Assembly: GCA_034769895.1 (NCBI GenBank)
Contig: JAWRYS010000709.1
Coordinates: forward strand, 1-64,000
DNA length: 64,000 nt
Origin: Magicicada septendecula
Lineage: Eukaryota; Arthropoda; Insecta; Hemiptera; Cicadidae
Reading direction: 5' to 3'
Shown here: positions 48,491 through 61,426 of the stretch, piece after piece
How positions within the stretch are numbered: position 1 is the stretch's first letter
Layout: each line of letters opens with the position of its first letter
Translations under genes and position numbers: made by a program
Notes under the pieces: generated by a model
Seen by the model: the letters and a program-made list of their open reading frames with translations, nothing else
Told to the model about the DNA's origin: nothing
Databases searched by the model: none

Positions 48491-51042
48491 AGTAACAAAT
48501 AAATGAACATTTGATTCAATATTGTTTGATAAATATATATTTGTAATCAAATATATGACTCAATTTGTCTAAAAAGAACTCATTGCCATTAAATAACATT
48601 CAAATTGTAAGGTAAAAACTATCCAAGTCATATTAAGAAATTTTGTAGGATATAAATGCAAATGAATCATTAAACGTTGATTGATATATCTTAATTTGTG
48701 TTTATTATTACTGGCGCCCTGAGGTACAATAAAGAGTCGGTACACTGGAGTAAGTGTTATAGAGTATTAAGTAGAAATATTAATATTATCAGTGATTAAA
48801 GTAGTTTGTAAACCTTACTTCTCACATGCTCGTAGGCCAACATAATGTGCAAATTAATAATTTAACTCTTTCATAAAGGCCTATCTAGTAGTGTATTACA
48901 ACAGACACACAGACAGACAGACACACACACAGACACTTTTCGAAAAATCCCTTTTTGCATGTTTTGAGTGTAGTACAATCAGAATCTGCAATAATCTCGA
49001 ACACGATTTTTTTTGCCATCACCATACTTCCATTTCCTTAAGGAACATGGAAGTAAAAATTACCTTTGATAAAAAAACCGTTGCAGGTAAACTACCCCTT
49101 TCCCTTAACCGATCTTCACCAAAAACAGTAGGTCTTGAGTACTCTACAAATCAGGGCTGTATGCAAAACATTATTTGATTCTGATTGAATTTCCGGCTGT
49201 TATCGTTTGCCGTAGAAAATACCCTTGTTAAAACATAAAACGTTGCAGGTAAACTACCCCTTTCCCTAAAACGATCTTCAACAAAATCAACAGATCTTGA
49301 GTTCTGTATAATTCCAAAAGGTATGCAGAAGAGTAGTTGATTCTGTTTTAATGTACGGCAGTTATCGTTCGTCATAAAAAAAATTACCCTTGTTAAAACA
49401 TAAAATGTTGCAGGTAAACTACCATATTCCCTTAACCGATCTTCACCAAAACCAACAGGTCTTGAGAACTCTATAATTCAGGGCTGTATGCAAAACATTA
49501 TTTAATTCTGTTTGATTTTGCGGATATTATCGTTTGCCATAGAAAATACCCTTGTTAAAACATAAAACGTTGCTGGTAAACTACCCCTTTCCCTTAACCG
49601 ATCTTCACCAAAACAACAAGTCTTGAGAACTCTACAATTCTGGGCTGTATGCAAAAGAGTAGTTGATTCTGTCTGAATTCACGGCTGTTATCGATTGCCA
49701 TAAAAAAAATTACCCTTGATTAAAAAAAACCGTTGTAGGTAAACTACCCCTTCCCCACAACCGATCTTCACCAAAAACAACCGGTCTTGAGTACTCTACA
49801 AATCAGGGTTGTATGCAAACAATTATTTGATTCTGTTTGAATTTGCGGCTGTTATCGTTTGCCAAAAAAAAAAAATCTACAGACACAAAGACACACAGAT
49901 AGACAGACAGACAGTGTAACGCAAAATTTAAGCAATCGCAAATTTTACTAAATCAAACTATGCTGAACGCAAAGAAATATGTATGTTTTAGAAAGCGGGG
50001 AGGTAGTGAAACGCCTGCACCGTTAGGCGGCATTACTTGAAAGAAATTAACTTGTAAAAACTGTAGAGTATAGCGGTAGGTTAGCAACGCCGGCCTTGGG
50101 GCTGACGTCTATAAGGAAGGTAATTTCAGGCTAAGTCACGTTTTGGGACATAAAATGTATTATTCGCTAGGATATTAAGGGTGTTTGCCAATGCTGTAAA
50201 CTTTAAGTGCATGTAACAATAGATACCGTTATGTGAGAGAGAGTGATGTGTGAGTGAGATAAATAGAGACGCTAGTTTTTTTTAGCACGTGGAACGCGGA
50301 AAACGTTCGACAAATCAGAAAAAGCGTCATGTGTTGCGCGGGAGGTTTTCGCTAAGGAGATTGGGCGATTTTGTATTTAGCGCTACTTTAAACCTATGGG
50401 GTTGTTTTTCTATCGAGACTTGGTAAGGGAAATTCAAAGCAAGTATAAAATATGAACTTGAAGAGAAATTAGTTAGTCTTCTTCATACCGGCGAAACTAC
50501 ACTGAAGAGACTCGCGTACGCTGTTTTGCGTTAACTATATAGATATGTTTTATTAGTACCTTAAAGAATAAAGTAAATGCGCAGAAGTAAACGGAAGTAA
50601 AGGAACGTGGTAATTGCTAACGCGAAAGTTATAAAGTTTAATAAACAGTAATAAGTAAATGAGTGAATGTTTCGGAGTAGTAACGAATAACTAAAAGTAA
50701 ATACTGCATATAAATTTTCATCAATCCGGTATTTTGTGGTGAGATCACTGAAGAGAGCGAATTAGTTCGGGTTAAAGTCACGACGGTATGAGATAATCGA
50801 GACGCACGCAATGCGAACTGTGTTAGATGCACTTAAGGTAAATTCAATAATACGTGTAAACCAGAGTGTATAATTATACGACATAATTGTATGTATCACC
50901 AATATGTCAAGTGTAGTGTACATCTGTGATAAAGTGAATTAGTGCATTCATAACCAGGATTAACACGCAACAAACAGCTGCCGACGACTCACCGATCTGC
51001 AACACCTTAAGGACTACGTACATCGGAAGGATTCTCCACGCA
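48491..51042 (+). repeat. Array unit 19 (block B, short, lacks R2)
   Basis: A 2552-bp copy. It has the same R1/R2-tail junction and the same R3, R5 and R6 markers as unit 17, placing the two as sisters ~5.27 kb apart. One A is missing in R5 (CCAAAACAACAAG, near 49607). From the R3 region onward it also matches unit 23. TGGCGCCC starts at 48712; the LTR-like segment starts at 50005. Confidence 0.94.
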
Positions 51043-53765
51043 AGTAACAAATAAATGAACATTTGATTCTATATTGTTTGATAAATATATATTTGTAATC
51101 AAATATATGACTCAATTTGTCTAAAAAGAACTCATTGCCATTAAATAACATTCAAATTGTAAGGTAAAAACTATCCAAGTCATATTAAGAAATTTTGTAG
51201 TATATAAATGCAAATGAATCATTAAACGTTGATTGATATATCTTAATTTGTGTTTATTATTACTGGCGCCCTGAGGTACAATAAAGAGTCGGTACACTGG
51301 AGTAAGTGTTATAGAGTATTAAGTAGAAATATTAATATTATCAGTGATTAAAGTAGTTTGTAAACCTTACTTCTCACATGCTCGTAGGCCAACATAATGT
51401 GCAAATTAATAATTTAACTCTTTCATAAAGGCCTATCTAGTAGTGTATTACAACAGACACACAGACAGGCAGACACACACACAGACACTTTTCGAAAAAT
51501 CCCTTTTTGCATGTTTTGAGTGTAGTACAATCAGAATCTGCAATAATCTCGAACACGATTTTTTTTGCCATCACCATACTTCCATTTCCTTAAGGAACAT
51601 GGAAGTAAAAATTACCTTTGACAAAAAAACCGTTGCAGGTAAACTACCCCTTTCCCTTAACCGATCTTCACCAAAAACAGTAGGTCTTGAGTACTCTACA
51701 AATCAGGGCTGTATGCAAAACATTATTTGATTCTGATTGAATTTCCGGCTGTTATCGTTTGCCATAGAAAATACTCTTGTTAAAACATAAAACGTTGCAG
51801 GTAAACTACCCCTTTCCCTTAACCGATCTTCAATAAAAACAATAGGTCTTGAGAACTCTACAATTTAGGGCTGTATGCAAATAATAATTTGATTCTGTTT
51901 GAATTTCCGGCTGTTATCGTTTGCCGTAGAAAATACCCTTGTTAAAACATAAAACGTTGCAGGTAAACTACCCCTTTCCCTAAACCGATCTTCAACAAAA
52001 TCAACAGATCTTGAGTTCTGTATAATTCCAAAAGGTATGCAGAAGAGTAGTTGATTCTGTTTTAATGTACGGCAGTTATCGTTCGTCATAAAAAAATTAC
52101 CCTTGTTAAAACATAAAATGTTGCAGGTAAACTACCATATTCCCTTAACCGATCTTCACCAAAACCAACAGGTCTTGAGAACTCTATAATTCAGGGCTGT
52201 ATGCAAAACATTATTTAATTCTGTTTGATTTTGCGGATATTATCGTTTGCCATAAAAAATACCCTTGTTAAAACATAAAACGTTGCTGGTAAACTACCCC
52301 TATCCCTTAACCGATCTTCACCAAAAACAACAAGTCTTGAGAACTCTACAATTCTGGGCTGTATGCAAAAGAGTAGTTGATTCTGTTTGAATTCACGGCT
52401 GTTATCGATTGCCATAAAAAAAATTACCCTTGATTAAAAAAAACCGTTGTAGGTAAACTACCCCTTCACCACAACCGATCTTCACCAAAAACAACCGGTC
52501 TTGAGTACTCTACAAATCAGGGTTGTATGCAAAAAATTATTTGATTCTGTTTGAATTTGCGGCTGTTATCGTTTGCCAAAAAAAAAAAATCTACAGACAC
52601 AAAGACACACAGATAGACAGACAGACAGTGTAACGCAAAATTTAAGCAATCGCAAATTTTACTAAATCAAACTATGCTGAACGCAAAGAAATATGTATGT
52701 TTTAGAAAGCGGGGAGGTAGTGAAACGCCTGCACCGTTAGGCGGCATTACTTGAAAGAAATTAACTTGTAAAAACTGTAGAGTATAGCGGTAGGTTAGCA
52801 ACGCCGGCCTTGGGGCTGACGTCTATAAGGAAGGTAATTTCAGGCTAAGTCACGTTTTGGGACATAACTATCATAAAATGTATTATTCGCTAGGATATTA
52901 AGGGTGTTTGCCAATGCTGTAAACTTTAAGTGCATGTAACAATAGATACCGTTATGTGGGAGAGAGTGATGTGTGAGTGAGATAAATAGAGACGCTAGTT
53001 TTTTTTAGCACGTGGAACGCGGAAAGCGTTCGACAAATCAGAAAAAGCGTCATGTGTTGCGCGGGAGGTTTTCGCTAAGGAGATTGGGCGATTTTGTATT
53101 TAGCGCTACTTTAAACCTATGGGGTTGTTTTTCTATCGAGACTTGGTAAGGGAGATTCAAAGCAAGTATAAAATATGAACTTGAAGAGAAATTAGTTAGT
53201 CTTCTTCATACCGGCGAAACTACACTGAAGAGACTCGCGTACGCTGTTTTGCGTTAACTATATAGATATGTTTTATTAGTACCTTAAAGAATAAAGTAAA
53301 TGCGCAGAAGTAAACGGAAGTAAAGGAACGTGGTAATTGCTAACGCGAAAGTTATAAAGTTTAATAAACAGTAATAAGTAAATGAGTGAATGTTTCGGAG
53401 TAGTAACGAATAACTAAAAGTAAATACTGCATATAAATTTTCATCAATCCGGTATTTTGTGGTGAGATCACTGAAGAGAGCGAATTAGTTCGGGTTAAAG
53501 TCACGACGGTATGAGATAATCGAGACGCACGCAATGCGAACTGTGTTAGATGCACTTAAGGTAAATTCAATAATACGTGTAAACCAGAGTGTATAATTAT
53601 ACGACATAATTGTATGTATCACCAATATGTCAAGTGTAGTGTACATCTGTGATAAAGTGAATTAGTGCATTCATAACCAGGATTAACACGCAACAAACAG
53701 CTGCCGACGACTCACCGATCTGCAACACCTTAAGGACTACGTACATCGGAAGGATTCTCCACGCA
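51043..53765 (+). repeat. Array unit 20 (block B, long, sister of unit 24)
   Basis: A 2723-bp copy with R1-R6, retaining the 9-bp ACTATCAT stretch. TTTGACAAAAAAACC, ATACTCTTG, GCCATAAAAAATACC, CCCCTATCCC, CCTTCACCACAACC and TATGTGGGAGAG all recur in unit 24, 10,384 bp to the right. TGGCGCCC starts at 51264; the LTR-like segment starts at 52719. Confidence 0.95.
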
Positions 53766-56316
53766 AGTAACAAATAAATGAACATTTGATTCTATATTGT
53801 TTGATAAATATATATTTGTAATCAAATATATGACTCAATTTGTCTAAAAAGAACTCATTGCCATTAAATAACATTCAAATTGTAAGGTAAAAACTATCCA
53901 AGTCATATTAAGAAATTTTGTAGTATATAAATGCAAATGAATCATTAAACGTTGATTGATATATCTTAATTATGTGTTTATTATTACTGGCGCCCTGAGG
54001 TACAATAAAGAGTCGGTACACTGGAGTAAGTGTTATAGAGTATTAAGTAGAAATATTAATATTATCAGTGATTAAAGTAGTTTGTAAACCTTACTTCTCA
54101 CATGCTCGTAGGTCAACATAATGTGCAAATTAATAATTTAACTCTTTCATAAAGGCCTATCTAGTAGTGTATTACAACAGACACACAGACAGACAGACAC
54201 ACACACAGACACTTTTCGAAAAATCCCTTTTTGCATGTTTTGAGTGTAGTACAATCAGAATCTGCAATAATCTCGAACACGATTTTTTTTGCCATCACCA
54301 TACTTCCATTTCCTTAAGGAACATGGAAGTAAAAATTACCTTTGATAAAAAAACCGTTGCAGGTAAACTACCCCTTTCCCTTAACCGATCTTCGCCAAAA
54401 ACAGTAGGTCTTGAGTACTCTACAAATCAGGGCTGTATGCAAAACATTATTTGATTCTGATTGAATTTCCGGCTGTTATCGTTTGCCGTAGAAAATACCC
54501 TTGTTAAAACATAAAACGTTGCAGGTAAACTACCCCTTTCCCTAAAACGATCTTCAACAAAATCAACAGATCTTGAGTTCTGTATAATTCAAAAAGGTAT
54601 GCAGAAGAGTAGTTGATTCTGTTTTAATGTACGGCAGTTATCGTTCGTCATAAAAAAAATTACCCTTGTTAAAACATAAAATGTTGCAGGTAAACTACCA
54701 TATTCCCTTAACCGATCTTCACCAAAACCAACAGGTCTTGAGAACTCTATAATTCAGGGCTGTATGCAAAACATTATTTAATTCTGTTTGATTTTGCGGA
54801 TATTATCGTTTGCCATAGAAAATACCCTTGTTAAAACATAAAACGTTGCTGGTAAACTACCCCTTTCCCTTAACCGATCTTCACCAAAAACAACAAGTCT
54901 TGAGAACTCTACAATTCTGGGCTGTATGCAAAAGAGTAGTTGATTCTGTTTGAATTCACGGCTGTTATCGATTGCCATAAAAAAAATTACCCTTGATTAA
55001 AAAAAACCGTTGTAGGTAAACTACCCCTTCCCCACAACCGATCTTCACCAAAAACAACCGGTCTTGAGTACTCTACAAATCAGGGTTGTATGCAAAAAAT
55101 TATTTGATTCTGTTTGAATTTGCGACTGTTATCGTTTGCCAAAAAAAAAATCTACAGACACAAAGACACACAGATAGACAGACAGACAGTGTAACGCAAA
55201 ATTTAAGCAATCGCAAATTTTACTAAATCAAACTATGCTGAACGCAAAGAAATATGTATGTTTTAGAAAGCGGGGAGGTAGTGAAACGCCTGCACCGTTA
55301 GGCGGCATTACTTGAAAGAAATTAACTTGTAAAAACTGTAGAGTATAGCGGTAGGTTAGCAACGCCGGCCTTGGGGCTGACGTCTATAAGGAAGGTAATT
55401 TCAGGCTAAGTCACGTTTTGGGACATAAAATGTATTATTCGCTAGGATATTAAGGGTGTTTGCCAATGCTGTAAACTTTAAGTGCATGTAACAATAGATA
55501 CCGTTATGTGAGAGAGAGTGATGTGTGAGTGAGATAAATAGAGACGCTAGTTTTTTTTAGCACGTGGAACGCGGAAAACGTTCGACAAATCAGAAAAAGC
55601 GTCATGTGTTGCGCGGGAGGTTTTCGCTAAGGAGATTGGGCGATTTTCTATTTAGCGCTAGTTTAAACCTATGGGGTTGTTTTTCTATCGAGACTTGGTA
55701 AGGGAAATTCAAAGCAAGTATAAATAATGAACTTGAAGAGAAATTAGTTAGTCTTCTTCATACCGGCGAAACTACACTGAAGAGACTCGCGTACGCTGTT
55801 TTGCGTTAACTATATAGATATGTTTTATTAGTAACTTAAAGAATAAATTAAATGCGCAGAAGTAAACGGAAGTAAGGGAACGTGGTAATTGCTAACGCGA
55901 AAGTTATAAAGTTTAATAAACAGTAATAAGTAAATGAGTGAATGTTCGGTGTAGTAACGAATAACTAAAAGTAAATACTGCATATAAATTTTCATCAATC
56001 CGGTATTTTGTGGTGAGATCACTGAAGAGAGCGAATTAGTTCGGGTTAAAGTCACGACGGTATGAGATAATCGAGACGCACGCAATGCGAACTGTGTTAG
56101 ATGCACTTAAGGTAAATTCAATAATACGTGTAAACCAGAGTGTATAATTATACGACATAATTGTATGTATCACCAATATGTCAAGTGTAGTGTACATCTG
56201 TGATAAAGTGAATTAGTGCATTCATAACCAGGATTAACACGCAACAAACAGCTGCCGACGACTCACCGATCTGCAACACCTTAAGGACTACGTACATCGG
56301 AAGGATTCTCCACGCA
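53766..56316 (+). repeat. Array unit 21 (block B, short, lacks R2)
   Basis: A 2551-bp copy with the R2-tail junction GCCGTAG and CTAAAACGATC in R3, as in units 17, 19 and 23. It has the TATAAATAATG promoter form and GTTCGG without the extra T, so its 3' half is more block-A-like. Private changes include AGGTCAACATAATG, TTCGCCAAAAAC in R1 and GCGACTG in R6. TGGCGCCC starts at 53988; the LTR-like segment starts at 55280. Confidence 0.94.
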
Positions 56317-58872
56317 AGTAACAAATAAATGAACATTTGATTCTATATTGTTTGATAAATATATATTTGTAATCAAATATATGACTCAATTTGTCTAAAA
56401 AGAACTCATTGCCATTAAATAACATTCAAATTGTAAGGTGAAAACTATCCAAGTCATATTAAGAAATTTTGTAGTATATAAATGCAAATGAATCATTAAA
56501 CGTTGATTGATATATCTTAATTTGTGTTTATTATTACTGGCGCCCTGAGGTACAATAAAGCGTCGGTACACTGGAGTAAGTGTTATAGAGTATTAAGTAG
56601 AAATATTAATATTATCAGTGATTAAAGTAGTTTGTAAACCTTACTTCTCACATGCTCGTAGGCCAACATAATGTGCAAATTAATAATTTAACTCTTTCAT
56701 AAAGGCCTATCTAGTAGTGTATTACAACAGACACACAGACAGACAGACAAACACACAGACACTTTTCGAAAAATCCCTTTTTGCATGTTTTGAGTGTAGT
56801 ACAATCAGAATCTGCAATAATCTCGAACACGATTTTTTTTTGCCATCACCATACTTCCATTTCCTTAAGGAACATGGAAGTAAAAATTACCTTTGATAAA
56901 AAAACCGTTGCAGGTAAACTACCCCTTTCCCTTAACCGATCTTCACCAAAAACAGTAGGTCTTGAGTACTCTACAAATCAGGGCTGTATGCAAAACATTA
57001 TTTGATTCTGATTGAATTTCCGGCTGTTATCGTTTGCCAAATACCCTTGTTAAGACATAAAACGTTGCAGGTAAACTACCCCTTTCCCTAAACCGATCTT
57101 CAACAAAATCAACAGATCTTGAGTTCTGTATAATTCCAAAAGGTATGCAGAAGAGTAGTTGATGCTGTTTTAATGTACGGCAGTTATCGTTCGTCATAAA
57201 AAAATTACCCTTGTTAAAACATAAAATGTTGCAGGTAAACTACCATATTCCCTTAACCGATCTTCACCAAAACCAACAGGTCTTAAGAACTCTATAATTC
57301 AGGGCTGTATGCAAAACATTATTTAATTCTGTTTGATTTTGGGGATATTATCGTTTGCCATAGAAAATACCCTTGTTAAAACATAAAACCAGGCTGGTAA
57401 ACTACCCCTTTCCCTTAACTGATCTTCACCAAAAACAACAAGTCTTGAGAACTCTACAATTCTGGGCTGTATGCAAAAGAGTAGTTGATTCTGTTTGAAT
57501 TCACGGGTGTTATCGATTGCCATAAAAAAAATTACCCTTGATTAAAAAAAACCGTTGTTGGTAAACTACCCCTTCCCCACAACCGATCTTCACCAAGAAC
57601 AACCGGTCTTGAGTACTCTACAAATCAGGGTTGTATGCAAAAAATTATTTGTTTCTGTTTGAATTTGCGGCTGTTATCGTTTGCCAAAAAAAAATTCTAC
57701 AGACACAAAGACACACAGATAGACAGACAGACAGTGTAACGCAAAATTTATGCAATCGCAAATTTTACTAAATCAAACTATGCTGAACGCAAAGAAATAT
57801 GTATGTTTTAGAAAGCGGGGAGGTAGTGAAACGCCTGCACCGTTAGGCGGCATTACTTGAAAGAAATTAACTTGTAAAAACTGTAGAGTATAGCGGTAGG
57901 TTAGCAACGCCGGCCTTGGGGCTGACGTCTATAAGGAAGGTAATTTCAGGCTAAGTCACGTTTTGGGACATAACTATCATAAAATGTATTATTCGCTAGG
58001 ATATTAAGGGTGTTTGCCAATGCTGTAAACTTTAAGTGCATGTAACAATAGATACCGTTATGTGAGAGAGAGTGATGTGTGAGTGAGATGAATAGAGACG
58101 CTAGTTTTTTTTTAGCACGTGGAACGCGGAAAACGTTCGACAAATCAGAAAAACCGTCATGTGTTACGCGGGAGGTTTTCGCTAAGGAGATTGGGCGATT
58201 TTGTATTTAGCGCTAGTTTAAACCTATGGGGTTGTTTTTCTATCGAGACTTGGTAAGGGAAATTCAAAGCAAGTATAAAATATGAACTTGAAGAGAAATT
58301 AGTTAGTCTTCTTCATACCGGCGAAACTACACTGAAGAGACTCGCGTACGCTGTTTTGCGTTAACTATATAGATATGTTTTATTAGTACCTTAAAGAATA
58401 AAGTAAATGCGCAGAAGTAAACGGAAGTAAGGGAACGTGGTAATTGCTAACGCGAAAGTTATAAAGTTTAATAAACAGTAATAAGTAAATGAGTGAATGT
58501 TTCGGAGTAGTAACGAATAACTAAAAGTAAATACTGCATATAAATTTTCATCAATCCGGTATTTTGTGGTGAGATCACTGAAGAGAGCGAATTAGTTCGG
58601 GTTAAAGTCACGACGGTATGAGATAATCGAGACGCACGCAATGCGAACTGTGTTAGATGCACTTAAGGTAAATTCAATAATACGTGTAAACCAGAGTGTA
58701 TAATTATACGACATAATTGTATGTATCACCAATATGTCAAGTGTAGTGTACATCTGTGATAAAGTGAATTAGTGCATTCATAACCAGGATTAACACGCAA
58801 CAAACAGCTGCCGACAACTCACCGATCTGCAACACCTTAAGGACTACGTACATAGGAAGGATTCTCCACGCA
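56317..58872 (+). repeat. Array unit 22 (block B, short, lacks R2, many private changes)
   Basis: A 2556-bp copy. The R1-to-R3 junction reads TTTGCCAAATACCC (near 57034), a 5-bp loss not seen elsewhere. It has more private substitutions than most: AAAGCGTCGG, GATGCTG, TTTGGGGATATT, ACCAGGCTGG in R5, ACCAAGAAC in R6, TTATGCAATCG, AAACCGTCATG and TACATAGGAAGG. It retains the 9-bp stretch. TGGCGCCC starts at 56538; the LTR-like segment starts at 57825. Confidence 0.94.
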
Positions 58873-61426
58873 AGTAACAAATAAATGAACATTTGATTCT
58901 ATATTGTTTGATAAATATATATTTGTAATCAAATATATGACTCAATTTGTCTAAAAAGAACTCATTGCCATTAAATAACATTCAAATTGTAAGGTGAAAA
59001 CTATCCAAGTCATATTAAGAAATTTTGTAGTATATAAATGCAAATGAATCATTAAACGTTGATTGATATATCTTAATTTGTGTTTATTATTACTGGCGCC
59101 CTGAGGTACAATAAAGAGTCGGTACACTGGAGTAAGTGTTATAGAGTATTAAGTAGAAATATTAATATTATCAGTGATTAAAGTAGTTTGTAAACCTTAC
59201 TTCTCACATGCTCGTAGGCCAACATAATGTGCAAATTAATAATTTAACTCTTTCATAAAGGCCTATCTAGTAGTGTATTACAACAGACACACAGACAGAC
59301 AGACACACACACAGACACTTTTCGAAAAATCCCTTTTTGCATGTTTTGAGTGTAGTACAATCAGAATCTGCAATAATCTCGAACACGATTTTTTTTTGCC
59401 ATCATAATACTTCCATTTCCTTAAGGAACATGGAAGTAAAAATTACCTTTGATAAAAAAACCGTTGCAGGTAAACTACTCCTTTCCCTTAACCGATCTTC
59501 ACCAAAAACAGTAGGTCTTGAGTACTCTACAAATCAGGGCTGTATGCAAAACATTATTTGATTCTGATTGAATTTCCGGCTGTTATCGTTTGCCGTAGAA
59601 AATACCCTTGTTAAAACATAAAACGTTGCAGGTAAACTACCCCTTTCCCTAAAACGATCTTCAACAAAATCAACAGATCTTGAGTTCTGTATAATTCCAA
59701 AAGGTATGCAGAAGAGTAGTTGATTCTGTTTTAATGTACGGCAGTTATCGTTCGTCATAAAAAAAATTACCCTTGTTAAAACATAAAATGTTGCAGGTAA
59801 ACTACCATATTCCCTTAACCGATCTTCACCAAAACCAACAGGTCTTGAGAACTCTATAATTCAGGGCTGTATGCAAAACATTATTTAATTCTGTTTGATT
59901 TTGCGGATATTATCGTTTGCCATAGAAAATACCCTTGTTAAAACATAAAACGTTGCTGGTAAACTACCCCTTTCCCTTAACCGATCTTCACCAAAAACAA
60001 CAAGTCTTGAGAACTCTACAATTCTGGGCTGTATGCAAAAGAGTAGTTGATTCTGTCTGAATTCACGGCTGTTATCGATTGCCATAAAAAAAATTACCCT
60101 TGATTAAAAAAAACCGTTGTAGGTAAACTACCCCTTCCCCACAACCGATCTTCACCAAAAACAACCGGTCTTGAGTACTCTACAAATCAGGGTTGTATGC
60201 AAACAATTATTTGATTCTGTTTGAATTTGCGGCTGTTATCGTTTGCCAAAAAAAAAAAATCTACAGACACAAAGACACACAGATAGACAGACAGACAGTG
60301 TAACGCAAAATTTAAGCAATCGCAAATTTTACTAAATCAAACTATGCTGAACGCAAAGAAATATGTATGTTTTAGAAAGCGGGGAGGTAGTGAAACGCCT
60401 GCACCGTTAGGCGGCATTACTTGAAAGAAATTAACTTGTAAAAACTGTAGAGTATAGCGGTAGGTTAGCAACGCCGGCCTTGGGGCTGACGTCTATAAGG
60501 AAGGTAATTTCAGGCTAAGTCACGTTTTGGGACATAAAATGTATTATTCGCTAGGATAATAAGGGTGTTTGCCAATGCTGTAAACTTTAAGTGCATGTAA
60601 CAATAGATACCGTTATGTGAGAGAGAGTGATGTGTGAGTGAGATAAATAGAGACGCTAGTTTTTTTTAGCACGTGGAACGCGGAAAACGTTCGACAAATC
60701 AGAAAAAGCGTCATGTGTTGCGCGGGAGGTTTTCGCTAAGGAGATTGGGCGATTTTGTATTTAGCGCTACTTTAAACCTATGGGGTTGTTTTTCTATCGA
60801 GACTTGGTAAGGGAAATTCAAAGCAAGTATAAAATATGAACTTGAAGAGAAATTAGTTAGTCTTCTTCATACCGGCGAAACTACACTGAAGAGACTCGCG
60901 TACGCTGTTTTGCGTTAACTATATAGATATGTTTTATTAGTACCTTAAAGAATAAAGTAAATGCGCAGAAGTAAACGGAAGTAAAGGAACGTGGTAATTG
61001 CTAACGCGAAAGTTATAAAGTTTAATAAACAGTAATAAGTAAATGAGTGAATGTTTCGGAGTAGTAACGAATAACTAAAAGTAAATACTGCATATAAATT
61101 TTCATCAATCCGGTATTTTGTGGTGAGATCACTGAAGAGAGCGAATTAGTTCGGGTTAAAGTCACGACGGTATGAGATAATCGAGACGCACGCAATGCGA
61201 ACTGTGTTAGATGCACTTAAGGTAAATTCAATAATACGTGTAAACCAGAGTGTATAATTATACGACATAATTGTATGTATCACCAATATGTCAAGTGTAG
61301 TGTACATCTGTGATAAAGTGAATTAGTGCATTCATAACCAGGATTAACACGCAACAAACAGCTGCCGACGACTCACCGATCTGCAACACCTTAAGGACTA
61401 CGTACATCGGAAGGATTCTCCACGCA
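58873..61426 (+). repeat. Array unit 23 (block B, short, mosaic)
   Basis: A 2554-bp copy. Up to R1 it has AAGGTGAAAAC and CATCATAATAC, closer to units 15 and 22. From the R1/R2-tail junction (near 59591) onward it matches unit 19 (CTAAAACGATC, TTCTGTCTGAATTC, GCAAACAATT, GCTACTTTAAACC). It is therefore a recombinant whose right part starts the ~10.38-kb duplication. TGGCGCCC starts at 59094; the LTR-like segment starts at 60389. Confidence 0.94.
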
